Assembly (NCBI GenBank): GCA_964392615.1
Contig: CAYMRB010000300.1
Span: forward strand, 1-12,677
Source: CAYMRB01 sp964392615
GTDB taxonomy: Bacteria; Planctomycetota; UBA8108
Length of the DNA stretch: 12,677 bases
Direction: 5' to 3'
Shown: piece after piece, positions 1 to 6,464 of the stretch
Layout of the letters: every line of letters starts with the position of its first letter
Position numbering within the stretch: position 1 is the stretch's first letter
Made by a program: the position numbers and the translations under genes
Notes under the pieces: model-generated
Told to the model about the DNA's origin: nothing
Seen by the model: the letters and a program-made list of their open reading frames with translations, nothing else
The model's database searches: none

Positions 1-24
1 GACTCCGACTCCGACTCCGACTCC
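1..24 (+). repeat. Tandem hexanucleotide repeat (GACTCC)x4
   Basis: Four perfect GACTCC units start at the first base and may continue leftwards beyond the window. They are in frame with the truncated coding region and encode alternating Asp-Ser, followed by a Pro-rich stretch (APPPR). This looks like a flexible hydrophilic linker ahead of the LamG domain. Because the unit is 6 bp, gain or loss of copies would change linker length without shifting the frame. Confidence 0.85.
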
Positions 25-2838
25 GCCCCCCCACCCCGCTGGCGCGGGATCTTCGACGCCTCCCGGGTCCGCGGCTCGCGCGTGACGCCGACCCGCGGCG
101 CGCTCGGCGCCGGCGTCGAGGGCGATGTCCGCTTGGTCGATGACCGCGCGCTCGTGCTCGACGGCAAGACCAACGCGGTCGTCGTGTCGAACGATCTCCC
201 GTCGCTCGACATGCCGCGACGCGCGATGACGCTCGAGGCGTTCGTCCTCGTGCGATCGACCGGCGATTGGCGCGGCCTCGTCGGGGCGCTGCAGGACAAC
301 GGCTCGTACGAGCGCGGCTTCGTGCTCGGCATGCGCGGCGATCGGTTCTGCCTCGGTCTCGCGAGCCACGACACGAAGCGCATGACGTACCTCACGGGCG
401 CGACGCCGTTCGAGCTCGATCGCTGGTATCACGTCGTCGGCACGTACGACGGCGCGCGGATGGCGCTCTGGGTCGACGGCCAGGTCGACGGGACGTCGTC
501 GGAGCAGTCGGGCGACATTCTGCACGCGCCGAAGGGTTGGTTCGAGATCGGCGGGTATCACGATGACAACGAGCGTTACTTCACGAAGGGGATGATCCGC
601 GCGGTGTCCGTCTGGGACCGCGCGCTCGCGCCCGACGAGATCGCTCGCCGTCGGGAAGCCCTGAATCGACAGTCCTTGCCTTCGCTACCGCGCGAGGTCT
701 TCGGCCCCTTCGATGTCCTGCTCGGCCCGTTCGCCGAGTTCGTCCGGCGCGGCGCGATACGGATCTCGTGGGACACCGATGAGCCGTCGACCGGCGTCGT
801 CGAGTTCGGCCACGTCGGCGAGCCTCTGCGGACGTACGAATCGACGCGGCCCGCTGATCGATCGCACGAGGTGACGATCGAACCCGTCGAACGCGAAGCG
901 CTGTACCGATACCGCATCCGCGGCAAGACCGACGACGGGGCGGAGATCCTGACCGCGCTCTACGAGTTCGACGCGTCGTTCGAATACGATCCCGAGCCGC
1001 TTCCGGAACGACCCTGTCCGTATCCGAACGATACGCGGCGCGAGATCGTCCGACGCGCCGCCGATCGCATCATCGCTGCGTCCGATGCCCGACGCGGGTA
1101 CTGCATCGTCCTCGACGCGGGCGATGGCCTCCTCGCGTACTGGCTGGCGCGGAAGACACAGTGGACGATCGTCGCGGTCGAGCGGAACGCGACGAACGTT
1201 GCCTCGGCGCGGCGCGCACTCAGCGCGGCCGGGCTGCTCGGATCGCGCGTCAGCGTGCATCACAGAGACGACGGCGCGCTGCCGTACGGACCGTACATCG
1301 CGGACGTCGTCACGTGCGCGCGCACGTTCGAAACCGGCGCTCTGCCGACCGAGAAGGGCGCCGACGTGCACCGAATCGTCAGCCCTGACGGTGGCGTTCT
1401 CTGCCTCCTCCTGCCGTCGTCCGATCGCCCTGACGTTCGAGCGCCGACTCCTGCCGCGATCGAGGCATGGCTCGGCGCTGACGCCAACGCCGCCGGAGAG
1501 AGCACGGTCGAGCGCAACGGCGGCTCGGCGCTCTGGCGCTACCGTCGCGGCTCCCTGTCCGGGGCCGGCTACTGGACGCACCAGTACGGCCGCCCCGACA
1601 ACGCGTCGACGAGCGACGATCAACGCCTCGCGGGCAAGCTGCGCGTCGCGTGGTGGGGACGGCCCGGCCCGCGGCCGATGCCGGACCGCGGCAATCGCAA
1701 CCCCGCGCCGGTGGCGGCTGGCGGCCGCCTCTACGTGCAGGGCATGCGGGTCCTCTTCGGCCTCAACGCGTACAACGGGGCGATCCTGTGGTCGAAGCAG
1801 ATTCCGACGATGCGCCGCGCCAACGTGCCGCGCGACGGATCGAACATGGCCGCGACGGAGGAATCGGTATACGTCGCGATCGGTTCGTACTGCGTCGAGT
1901 TCGACGGACGCACGGGCGAACGGCGACGCGTCTTCCGAGTGCCGGAGTCGACGGATGAGCGTCCGTACGACTGGGGCTACATCGCGTGTGTCGGCGATCA
2001 GCTGATCGGCGGTGCCACGAAGCGCGGCGGCCACTACCTCGGCGACGACGGCGAGTGGTACGAGGACTTCAAGACGCAGGCGATCGCCAAGGTAACGAGC
2101 GACTACGTCTTCGCTCTCGACCGACACAGCGGCGAGGAGAAGTGGGTCTGGGGCGACTCGCCGATCATGAACTCGACGCTGACGCTGGCGGACGGCAAGG
2201 CGTGGTTCGTCGAAAGCCGCAGCTCGGAAGCGCGCGATCACACGCAGGGTCGCCAATACGAGGCGCTGCTGAAGGAGCAACGGCTCGTCGAGCTCGACCT
2301 TCGTACCGGTCAGACGACGCGCGACGTGTCGGTCGACTTCAGCCGTTGTCAGTTCACGACGTATATGGCGAACAGCGACAAGACACTTCTCGTGACCGGA
2401 AGCGACAAGGACAAGAACTACCACACGTATGCGTTCGACGCGGAGACGCTCAAGCCGCGATGGGAGCACCACGTCGACGCCAAGAAGACGCACCACAGCG
2501 GACACCTCATGCACCCGGTGATCGTCGGTCGGAAGGTCTTCTTGAACAAGCACACGTACGATCTCGCGACCGGCGAGATCCTCAAGCTCGACCCGTTCGA
2601 CTACCACGGCTGCGGCACGATGGCCGCATCCGCGCGAGCGATCTTCCATCGCTTCGAGTATCACGGCATGCTGGATCTCGAGACCGGCGAGCGCACGGAG
2701 TTCACCGGCGTCCGAGGCGGGTGCTGGCTCGGCCAGATCCCGTCGGGCGGAATGCTGCTGGCCCCCGAAAGCGGCGCCGGGTGTTCCTGCACGCACGCGA
2801 TCCAGACATCGATGGGCTTCGTGCCCGCGAGCGATTGA
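1..2838 (+). CDS. LamG / fibronectin-like / methyltransferase-like / PQQ-type beta-propeller protein (5' end truncated)
   Basis: The reading frame is open to the left edge, so the true start lies outside; a GTG at 82 is only an internal candidate. Counting from the edge, 945 residues are visible. They begin with an Asp-Ser repeat (residues 1-8). A LamG/concanavalin-like domain follows (about 50-220, with WYHVVGTYDG and LWVDG), then a purple-acid-phosphatase-N/fibronectin-like beta domain (about 235-328). Next is a Rossmann methyltransferase-like domain (about 345-520, motif near IVLDAGDGLLAYWLA), then a beta-propeller with PQQ-type repeats (about 548-945). It ends close to a Cys-Ser-Cys motif (C928, C930). 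I recognise this four-part architecture from planctomycete proteins of unknown function. The propeller lacks an evident quinoprotein active site, so a scaffold or binding role is more likely than PQQ catalysis. Export is expected from the lectin domain, but the signal peptide is not visible. It is followed after 20 bp by another propeller gene, probably cotranscribed. Family assignment is firm; function is unknown. Confidence 0.9.
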   Translation, partial: DSDSDSDSAPPPRWRGIFDASRVRGSRVTPTRGALGAGVEGDVRLVDDRALVLDGKTNAVVVSNDLPSLDMPRRAMTLEAFVLVRSTGDWRGLVGALQDNGSYERGFVLGMRGDRFCLGLASHDTKRMTYLTGATPFELDRWYHVVGTYDGARMALWVDGQVDGTSSEQSGDILHAPKGWFEIGGYHDDNERYFTKGMIRAVSVWDRALAPDEIARRREALNRQSLPSLPREVFGPFDVLLGPFAEFVRRGAIRISWDTDEPSTGVVEFGHVGEPLRTYESTRPADRSHEVTIEPVEREALYRYRIRGKTDDGAEILTALYEFDASFEYDPEPLPERPCPYPNDTRREIVRRAADRIIAASDARRGYCIVLDAGDGLLAYWLARKTQWTIVAVERNATNVASARRALSAAGLLGSRVSVHHRDDGALPYGPYIADVVTCARTFETGALPTEKGADVHRIVSPDGGVLCLLLPSSDRPDVRAPTPAAIEAWLGADANAAGESTVERNGGSALWRYRRGSLSGAGYWTHQYGRPDNASTSDDQRLAGKLRVAWWGRPGPRPMPDRGNRNPAPVAAGGRLYVQGMRVLFGLNAYNGAILWSKQIPTMRRANVPRDGSNMAATEESVYVAIGSYCVEFDGRTGERRRVFRVPESTDERPYDWGYIACVGDQLIGGATKRGGHYLGDDGEWYEDFKTQAIAKVTSDYVFALDRHSGEEKWVWGDSPIMNSTLTLADGKAWFVESRSSEARDHTQGRQYEALLKEQRLVELDLRTGQTTRDVSVDFSRCQFTTYMANSDKTLLVTGSDKDKNYHTYAFDAETLKPRWEHHVDAKKTHHSGHLMHPVIVGRKVFLNKHTYDLATGEILKLDPFDYHGCGTMAASARAIFHRFEYHGMLDLETGERTEFTGVRGGCWLGQIPSGGMLLAPESGAGCSCTHAIQTSMGFVPASD

Positions 2839-2858
2839 CCCGACGGGACATCAGCGCC

Positions 2859-4358
2859 ATGAGATTCCGAGCTCGACGGTTGCAAGACTTCGTCCGTGTC
2901 GTCAGCCTTCTCTGCGCCTTCGCGAGCCTCGCCGGCCCGCTTCTCGCGGACTGGCCGCAGTTCCGCGGCCCCAACGCGTCGGGCATCGCGCCAGGAGGGT
3001 CGCCGCCCGACGAGTTCGGCCCGGGCAAGAACGAGCTCTGGCGGCGTCCTCTGGCGGCGGGCCACAGCTCGCCGTGCGTCGTCGGCGACGCGATCTTCGT
3101 GACGACCTGGGAGAAGGAGGCGAAGGAGATCGCGGTAGTGTGCCTCGCTCGCGACACGGGCGAGGTCCGCTGGCAGAGCAAGGTGCCGACCGACGCGATC
3201 GAGAGAGGCCACCCGTCGTTCAATCCCGCCAGCAGCTCGCCAGCGTCAGATGGCGAGCGCGTCGTTGCATACTTCGGCTCGTTCGGGCTGATCTGCTTCG
3301 ACGTCCAGGGCGAGAAGCTGTGGGACATCAAGATGCCGCTGGCCAAGTCGTTCGGCGGCAACGCCGCGTCGCCAGCGATCTCGGGGGACCGGGTCATCCT
3401 GTATCGCGGCAACTTCGTCGATCACTACCTGCTCGCGGTCGACAAGCGCTCCGGCAAGGAGCTGTGGAAGGTGCCGCAGAAGGAGCGCGTCAACGGCGAA
3501 ATGGCGTGCACCGCTTGTCCGATCGTCGCCGGCGACAAGGTGATCGTGCACACGGCGCGATCGGTACAGGCTTACGATCTCGCGAGCGGCGAGCGGATCT
3601 GGGTCACGAAGTGCGCGACCACGGCGACCAGCACGCCGGTGCTGGCCGGAGACGAGGTGATCGTCGCTGCGTGGAACAAGATGGGCGAGCCGGACCTGAC
3701 GCCGCCCTTCCCTTCCTTCGAGAAGCTGGTCGAGAAGCACGACGAGGACGGCGACAAGACGATCAGCCGCGACGAGTTTCCGACCCTGTGGATCTTCCAC
3801 CGGCCGCAGGGCATCGAGGCACCGCTCAACGGCGGCACGGTCGGCTTCAACTGGGTCGACGAGAACAAGGATCACGAGATCGCCGCCGACGAGTGGGCCA
3901 AGCGAGTGCGCGAGCTCGACGGGTTCCGCGCGCGATACGAGACTCACGGCATCCTGGCCATCCGGCTCGACAGCGAGGGAGTCGTCAAGGAGGACCAGAT
4001 TCGCGCGCTCGCGACGCGAGGCATCCCGGAGGTGCCCTCACCGCTCTGCGACGGCAAGTACGTCTACTTCGTGAAGAACGGCGGCGTGCTGACGTGCCTC
4101 GAGCTCGAAACGGGCAAGCGCGTCTACCGCACGCGAACCGGCGGTCGCGGTACGCACTACGCGTCGCCGCTGATCGCGGGCGGCAAGCTGTTCACCGTCG
4201 CCGGCGACGGCTTGATCACCGTGATCAAGACGGGGCCGAAGCCGGAGGTCCTCGCGAAGAACGACATGGGCGATCGGGTCTACGCGACGCCAGCGATCGT
4301 CGACGGGACGATCTACGTGCGGACGCACTCGACGCTGTTCGCGTTCGGAGAGCGGTAG
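2859..4358 (+). CDS. Secreted PQQ-type beta-propeller protein with paired EF-hands
   Basis: The protein has 499 residues. The ATG at 2859 is chosen because it begins a clear signal peptide: basic MRFRARR, then a hydrophobic core around residues 14-30. Likely cleavage is after A30, just before DWPQFRGP, the usual mature start of planctomycete propellers of this type. The open frame upstream of this ATG overlaps the preceding gene and is not used. Blade-end motifs recur, for example TGEVRW, GEKLW, SGKELW, SGERIW and TGKRVY. Two canonical EF-hand loops sit between blades: DEDGDKTISRDE (D295-E306) and DENKDHEIAADE (D334-E345), a spacing typical of a calcium-binding pair. A weak GGGA lies 10 nt before the start. 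It lies 20 bp behind another propeller gene and is probably cotranscribed with it. Substrate and partner are unknown. The quinoprotein dehydrogenase catalytic residues are not evident, so the PQQ name refers to fold only. Confidence 0.92.
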   Translation: MRFRARRLQDFVRVVSLLCAFASLAGPLLADWPQFRGPNASGIAPGGSPPDEFGPGKNELWRRPLAAGHSSPCVVGDAIFVTTWEKEAKEIAVVCLARDTGEVRWQSKVPTDAIERGHPSFNPASSSPASDGERVVAYFGSFGLICFDVQGEKLWDIKMPLAKSFGGNAASPAISGDRVILYRGNFVDHYLLAVDKRSGKELWKVPQKERVNGEMACTACPIVAGDKVIVHTARSVQAYDLASGERIWVTKCATTATSTPVLAGDEVIVAAWNKMGEPDLTPPFPSFEKLVEKHDEDGDKTISRDEFPTLWIFHRPQGIEAPLNGGTVGFNWVDENKDHEIAADEWAKRVRELDGFRARYETHGILAIRLDSEGVVKEDQIRALATRGIPEVPSPLCDGKYVYFVKNGGVLTCLELETGKRVYRTRTGGRGTHYASPLIAGGKLFTVAGDGLITVIKTGPKPEVLAKNDMGDRVYATPAIVDGTIYVRTHSTLFAFGER

Positions 4359-4401
4359 CGACCATGCCGGCGACTGCGGCTCCCTTCCTATCCGGCCGCG
4401 G

Positions 4402-4420
4402 TCCACGTCGCACACGTGGA
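4402..4420. terminator. Possible short hairpin between convergent genes
   Basis: TCCACGT (4402-4408) and ACGTGGA (4414-4420) form a perfect 7-bp stem with a 5-nt loop. It lies in the 106-bp gap between the end of the second propeller gene (4358) and the end of the YjbQ gene (4465). There is no T-tract on either side, so an intrinsic terminator is only possible. I see nothing else of note in this gap. Confidence 0.25.
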
Positions 4421-4464
4421 GAGCGCGGCGCCCCCCAGCTGCTAACCGACCGCGAATCCCGCCG

Positions 4465-4887
4465 CTATTCCCCCAGCACCTGCACGATGATATCGCGTTC
4501 ACGCGGTCGCGTGTCGAAGTCGAGCAGCACGATCTGCTGCCACGTGCCGAGCGCGAGCTTCCCGTCGATCAGCGGCAACGTGATCGACGGACCGGTGAAC
4601 GTCGCGCGCACGTGCGCGTGGCCGTTGTCGTCGTGCCAGGTGTTCTCGTGCTCGTAGTAGCCGTCCTCCGGCGAGAACTTCTCGTAGCCGGCGCGCAGAT
4701 CGGTACCGACGAGACCAGGCTCGAACTCCGTCGTCGAGATCGACGCTGTCGAACCAACGACCGATACGGTGACGATGCCGTCACGTACGCTTCCAGAAGC
4801 GATCGCCGCATCGACCTGTGCCGATAGATCGAGCACGTGCGTGTGCCCCTGAGACGACACAGGAAGACGATGGGTTTCTACGGTCAT
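4465..4887 (-). CDS. yjbQ: YjbQ / UPF0047 family protein (secondary thiamine-phosphate synthase type)
   Basis: At 140 residues this is the usual full length for the family. Characteristic blocks are STTEFEPGL (about 51-59), EHENTWHDDNGHAHVRA (79-95, with H80, H85, D86, N88, H90 and H92 as candidate metal or active-site residues), a GPS motif at 99-101, and LGTWQQIVLLDFDTRPR (113-129). The E. coli member has a weak thiamine-phosphate synthase activity and the family is annotated for it, but the physiological role is unsettled. No thi genes are nearby. The ATG at 4887 has only a weak GGA about 9 nt upstream. That GGA lies inside one arm of an inverted repeat, so a regulator bound there could affect this gene. 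It is divergent from the YbjQ-led operon and convergent with the propeller genes. It appears to be a cytoplasmic, stand-alone gene. Family call is strong; reaction in this organism is inferred. Confidence 0.92.
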   Translation of the reverse strand: MTVETHRLPVSSQGHTHVLDLSAQVDAAIASGSVRDGIVTVSVVGSTASISTTEFEPGLVGTDLRAGYEKFSPEDGYYEHENTWHDDNGHAHVRATFTGPSITLPLIDGKLALGTWQQIVLLDFDTRPRERDIIVQVLGE

Positions 4888-4896
4888 CGAATCGTT

Positions 4897-4926
4897 TCCG
4901 TTGGGTTAACATGGTCGACCAACGGA
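4897..4926. promoter_or_regulatory. Inverted repeat in divergent promoter region (candidate operator)
   Basis: TCCGTTGG (4897-4904) and CCAACGGA (4919-4926) are perfect 8-bp inverted arms separated by 14 nt. The spacer holds GTTAAC, and its 3' end together with the second arm forms the palindrome GGTCGACC (4913-4920). The element occupies the 85-bp gap between the divergent yjbQ and ybjQ genes. Its left arm overlaps the weak ribosome-binding area of yjbQ. A shared operator or an RNA hairpin are both possible; no confident -35/-10 pair was identified. Confidence 0.35.
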
Positions 4927-4976
4927 GACACTACGCCAAATCCTGCTTCGAGTGGAGTCGAATCACGCGAACATGA
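4911..4976 (+). CDS. Possible 21-residue leader ORF overlapping the ybjQ start
   Basis: ATG at 4911 opens a 21-codon frame whose TGA (4974-4976) overlaps the ATG of the following YbjQ gene in the pattern ATGA. The peptide would be MVDQRRHYAKSCFEWSRITR plus Thr, with no recognisable domain. No good ribosome-binding site precedes it. It also starts inside the spacer of the inverted repeat, so it may be chance. If translated, it would couple to ybjQ, which itself lacks a well-spaced Shine-Dalgarno sequence. Confidence 0.2.
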   Translation: MVDQRRHYAKSCFEWSRITRT

Positions 4977-5305
4977 TCATCACCAACACCGAGACCGTCG
5001 CAGGCTACGAGATCGTCGCGACCAAGGGACTCGTCCAAGGCAACACGGTTCGAGCCAAGCACGCGGGCCGCGACATCGCGGCTAGCCTGAAGAACCTCGT
5101 CGGTGGAGAGCTGAGCGGCTACACGGAGCTTCTGACCGAATCGCGGCGCGAGGCGATTCAGAGGATGATCGACCAGTCCAAGCAGCTCGGCGCCAATGCC
5201 GTCGTCAACGTGCGGTTCACGACCAGCGCGGTCACCGCGGGCGCGGCCGAGCTCTACGCGTACGGCACAGCCGTCGTCGTCGAGGCCATCGCCGAGGAGG
5301 CGTAG
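4973..5305 (+). CDS. ybjQ: YbjQ / UPF0145 family protein (putative heavy-metal-binding domain)
   Basis: This 110-residue protein matches the usual size of the family (about 105-110). The start at ATG 4973 gives MIITNTETVAGYEIV, the typical beginning of the family. An in-frame GTG at 4952 would add seven unconserved residues. Visible family blocks are GNTVRAKHAGRDI, the LVGGELSGYTELL segment (about 43-55), the helix with SRREAIQRM, and GANAVVNVRFTTS. The domain forms small oligomeric assemblies in solved family members and is labelled heavy-metal-binding by homology, although the molecular role is not established. No cysteine pair for metal binding is visible here. It is soluble, with no signal peptide or membrane segment. 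It heads a tight operon and is followed 4 nt later by a membrane-anchored paralogue. A GGAG at 4954-4957 is rather far (15 nt) from the ATG, so the start choice is good but not certain. Confidence 0.9.
   Translation: MIITNTETVAGYEIVATKGLVQGNTVRAKHAGRDIAASLKNLVGGELSGYTELLTESRREAIQRMIDQSKQLGANAVVNVRFTTSAVTAGAAELYAYGTAVVVEAIAEEA
5294..5300 (+). promoter_or_regulatory. Strong Shine-Dalgarno for the second YbjQ gene
   Basis: GAGGAGG lies inside the last codons of the first YbjQ gene (encoding Glu-Glu), 9 nt before the ATG at 5310. It fixes that start and shows the two genes are translated from one message. Confidence 0.75.
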
Positions 5306-5309
5306 CGCG

Positions 5310-5792
5310 ATGGAAGATGCGATCCAGCTCGTATTCACGATCGCGGTGCCCGTCGGCCTTCTGCTGCTCGGCCTGATCGTCGGCGGCCAGCGCGAGCGGC
5401 ACCACTTCGCCCAGCTCGACCGACGCGAGCGCGGCATGCAAGACATCCTCGTCACGCAGGTCAAGACGTTTCCGCACCACCAGGCCGGTGAGCGACCTCC
5501 GATGATGGTCATCGGCGAGGCGGTGATCGCGACGGACTACCTCAAGAGCTTCCTCGCGTCGCTGCGCAACTTCTTCGGCGGCGAGGTGAGGAGCTACCAG
5601 ACACTGATGTCCCGCGCACGCCGCGAGGCGCTGCTTCGTGCGATGGCCGAGGCTCGACGCGCCGGCTTCAATGCGCTCTGCAATGTGCGCTACCAGACAG
5701 CTGACGTCGGCGGTTCGAATGCCGGACGGAAGGTCGCGATGGCTGCGATCATCGCGGTGGCGACGGCCTATCACGCCGAACCTCCGTCCTGA
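5310..5792 (+). CDS. Membrane-anchored YbjQ / UPF0145 domain protein
   Basis: This protein has 160 residues. ATG 5310 is supported by a well-placed GAGGAGG. Residues about 7-26 form one hydrophobic segment (VFTIAVPVGLLLLGLIVGG), followed by a charged stretch (QRERHHFAQLDRRER) and then a full YbjQ domain (about 45-155). The domain shows GGEVRSYQTLMSRARREALLRAM and FNALCNVRYQT, matching the corresponding blocks of the upstream gene. A hydrophobic stretch near the C terminus (KVAMAAIIAVATAYH) is probably the last domain strand rather than a second anchor. The positive charges after the segment suggest the domain faces the cytoplasm. The pair looks like an old duplication in which one copy gained an anchor. 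Its stop overlaps the next start by 1 nt (TGATG). It could recruit the soluble paralogue to the membrane beside the protease or exporter, but that is inference. Confidence 0.88.
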   Translation: MEDAIQLVFTIAVPVGLLLLGLIVGGQRERHHFAQLDRRERGMQDILVTQVKTFPHHQAGERPPMMVIGEAVIATDYLKSFLASLRNFFGGEVRSYQTLMSRARREALLRAMAEARRAGFNALCNVRYQTADVGGSNAGRKVAMAAIIAVATAYHAEPPS

Positions 5793-6439
5793 TGCCGCAG
5801 CACGACCCCGATTACTCCGTCTGGGATGAGCCCGCGCTGTCGCCGGAGCTCGCCGGGCCGCCCCCCGACGAGGCGGTGACGTGGAGCCGCTGGATCGCCG
5901 AGCGCGTGGCGGCGACGAGCACGGCGCGCACGTGGCTCGTGACGATTCTCGTGGCGCTGGCGGCCGGCCCATGGTCCGTCTTCGGGGCGCTCGCGAACAG
6001 CCTCGCGACAATGAGCGTCGGCGCGATCGTCTTCGTCGTCGTCGCTCCGGTCATCGAGGAGATGATGAAGATCGCGATCCCGCTGTGGATCGTCGAGAAG
6101 AAGCCGTACCTCTTCCGATCGAGCGCACAGCTGATGATCTGCGCCCTCGCCGGGGGGCTCGCGTTCGCAGCGATCGAGAACGTCCTCTACCTGCACGTGT
6201 ACATCGAGAATCCGTCGCCGGCGCTCGTCGCTTGGCGCTGGACGGTGTGCGTCGCGCTCCACACCGGCTGCTCGACCGTCGCCGCTCTCGGACTACGGCG
6301 CATCTGGTACCGGGCCATCGCGCGAGGCGAGCGGCCGCAACTGTCGCTGGCCGCGCCGTTCCTGGTGCTCGCCGTCGTCCTGCACGGAACGTACAACGGC
6401 GGTGCGTGGCTCCTGGAGCTGCTCGTCGAACCATTCTGA
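5792..6439 (+). CDS. PrsW-type intramembrane protease
   Basis: The 215-residue protein is polytopic, with hydrophobic segments at about 47-69, 76-100, 112-137, 147-167 and 187-207. Family motifs are in order: the EExxK motif E89-E90-M-M-K93, FAAIEN (F125 to E129-N130), a helix His in ALHTG (H157), and HGTYNG (H198). These match the PrsW family of membrane-embedded peptidases, whose B. subtilis founder cleaves anti-sigma factor RsiW at site 1. All expected motif positions are present, so it is probably active. The N-terminal 30 residues are acidic and Pro-rich, and cytoplasmic by the look of them. There is no Shine-Dalgarno; translation probably depends on reinitiation at the TGATG overlap with the anchored YbjQ gene. 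No sigma/anti-sigma pair lies in this window, so the substrate is unknown. Candidate substrates include the neighbouring membrane-anchored YbjQ protein. The name is given as family only. Confidence 0.88.
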   Translation: MPQHDPDYSVWDEPALSPELAGPPPDEAVTWSRWIAERVAATSTARTWLVTILVALAAGPWSVFGALANSLATMSVGAIVFVVVAPVIEEMMKIAIPLWIVEKKPYLFRSSAQLMICALAGGLAFAAIENVLYLHVYIENPSPALVAWRWTVCVALHTGCSTVAALGLRRIWYRAIARGERPQLSLAAPFLVLAVVLHGTYNGGAWLLELLVEPF

Positions 6440-6442
6440 GCT

Positions 6443-6450
6443 GAGGAGGG
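6443..6450 (+). promoter_or_regulatory. Shine-Dalgarno for the RND exporter gene
   Basis: GAGGAGGG lies in the 25-nt gap after the PrsW stop codon, 14 nt before ATG 6465. The spacing is long, but no other in-frame start lies between them. It supports choosing 6465 over an open-frame extension that would begin inside prsW. Confidence 0.6.
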
Positions 6451-6464
6451 ACGCCCAGAGACGC

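Noticed and set aside
685..2796. A 703-codon open frame on the minus strand, antisense to the LamG/propeller gene
   Set aside because: Arg- and Val-rich translation without recognisable domains. Long antisense frames arise readily from GC-rich codon use, and the plus-strand frame has clear domains along its whole length.
1986..2858. Upstream extension of the second propeller gene
   Set aside because: It overlaps the end of the first gene and is Arg-rich. The ATG at 2859 gives a clean signal peptide and standard mature start.
2859..4358. PQQ-dependent alcohol or glucose dehydrogenase
   Set aside because: The propeller repeats resemble BamB-type and planctomycete PQQ-like proteins. No Cys-Cys cofactor motif is evident, and the length is below that of quinoprotein dehydrogenases.
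3074..4657. A 527-codon plus-strand frame overlapping the EF-hand propeller gene
   Set aside because: Arg-rich low-complexity translation in a shifted frame; the overlapping frame encodes a well-formed secreted propeller.
6402..6464. Upstream extension of the RND exporter
   Set aside because: It lies partly in prsW in another frame and adds no recognisable sequence; ATG 6465 follows a GAGGAGGG and starts just before TM1.
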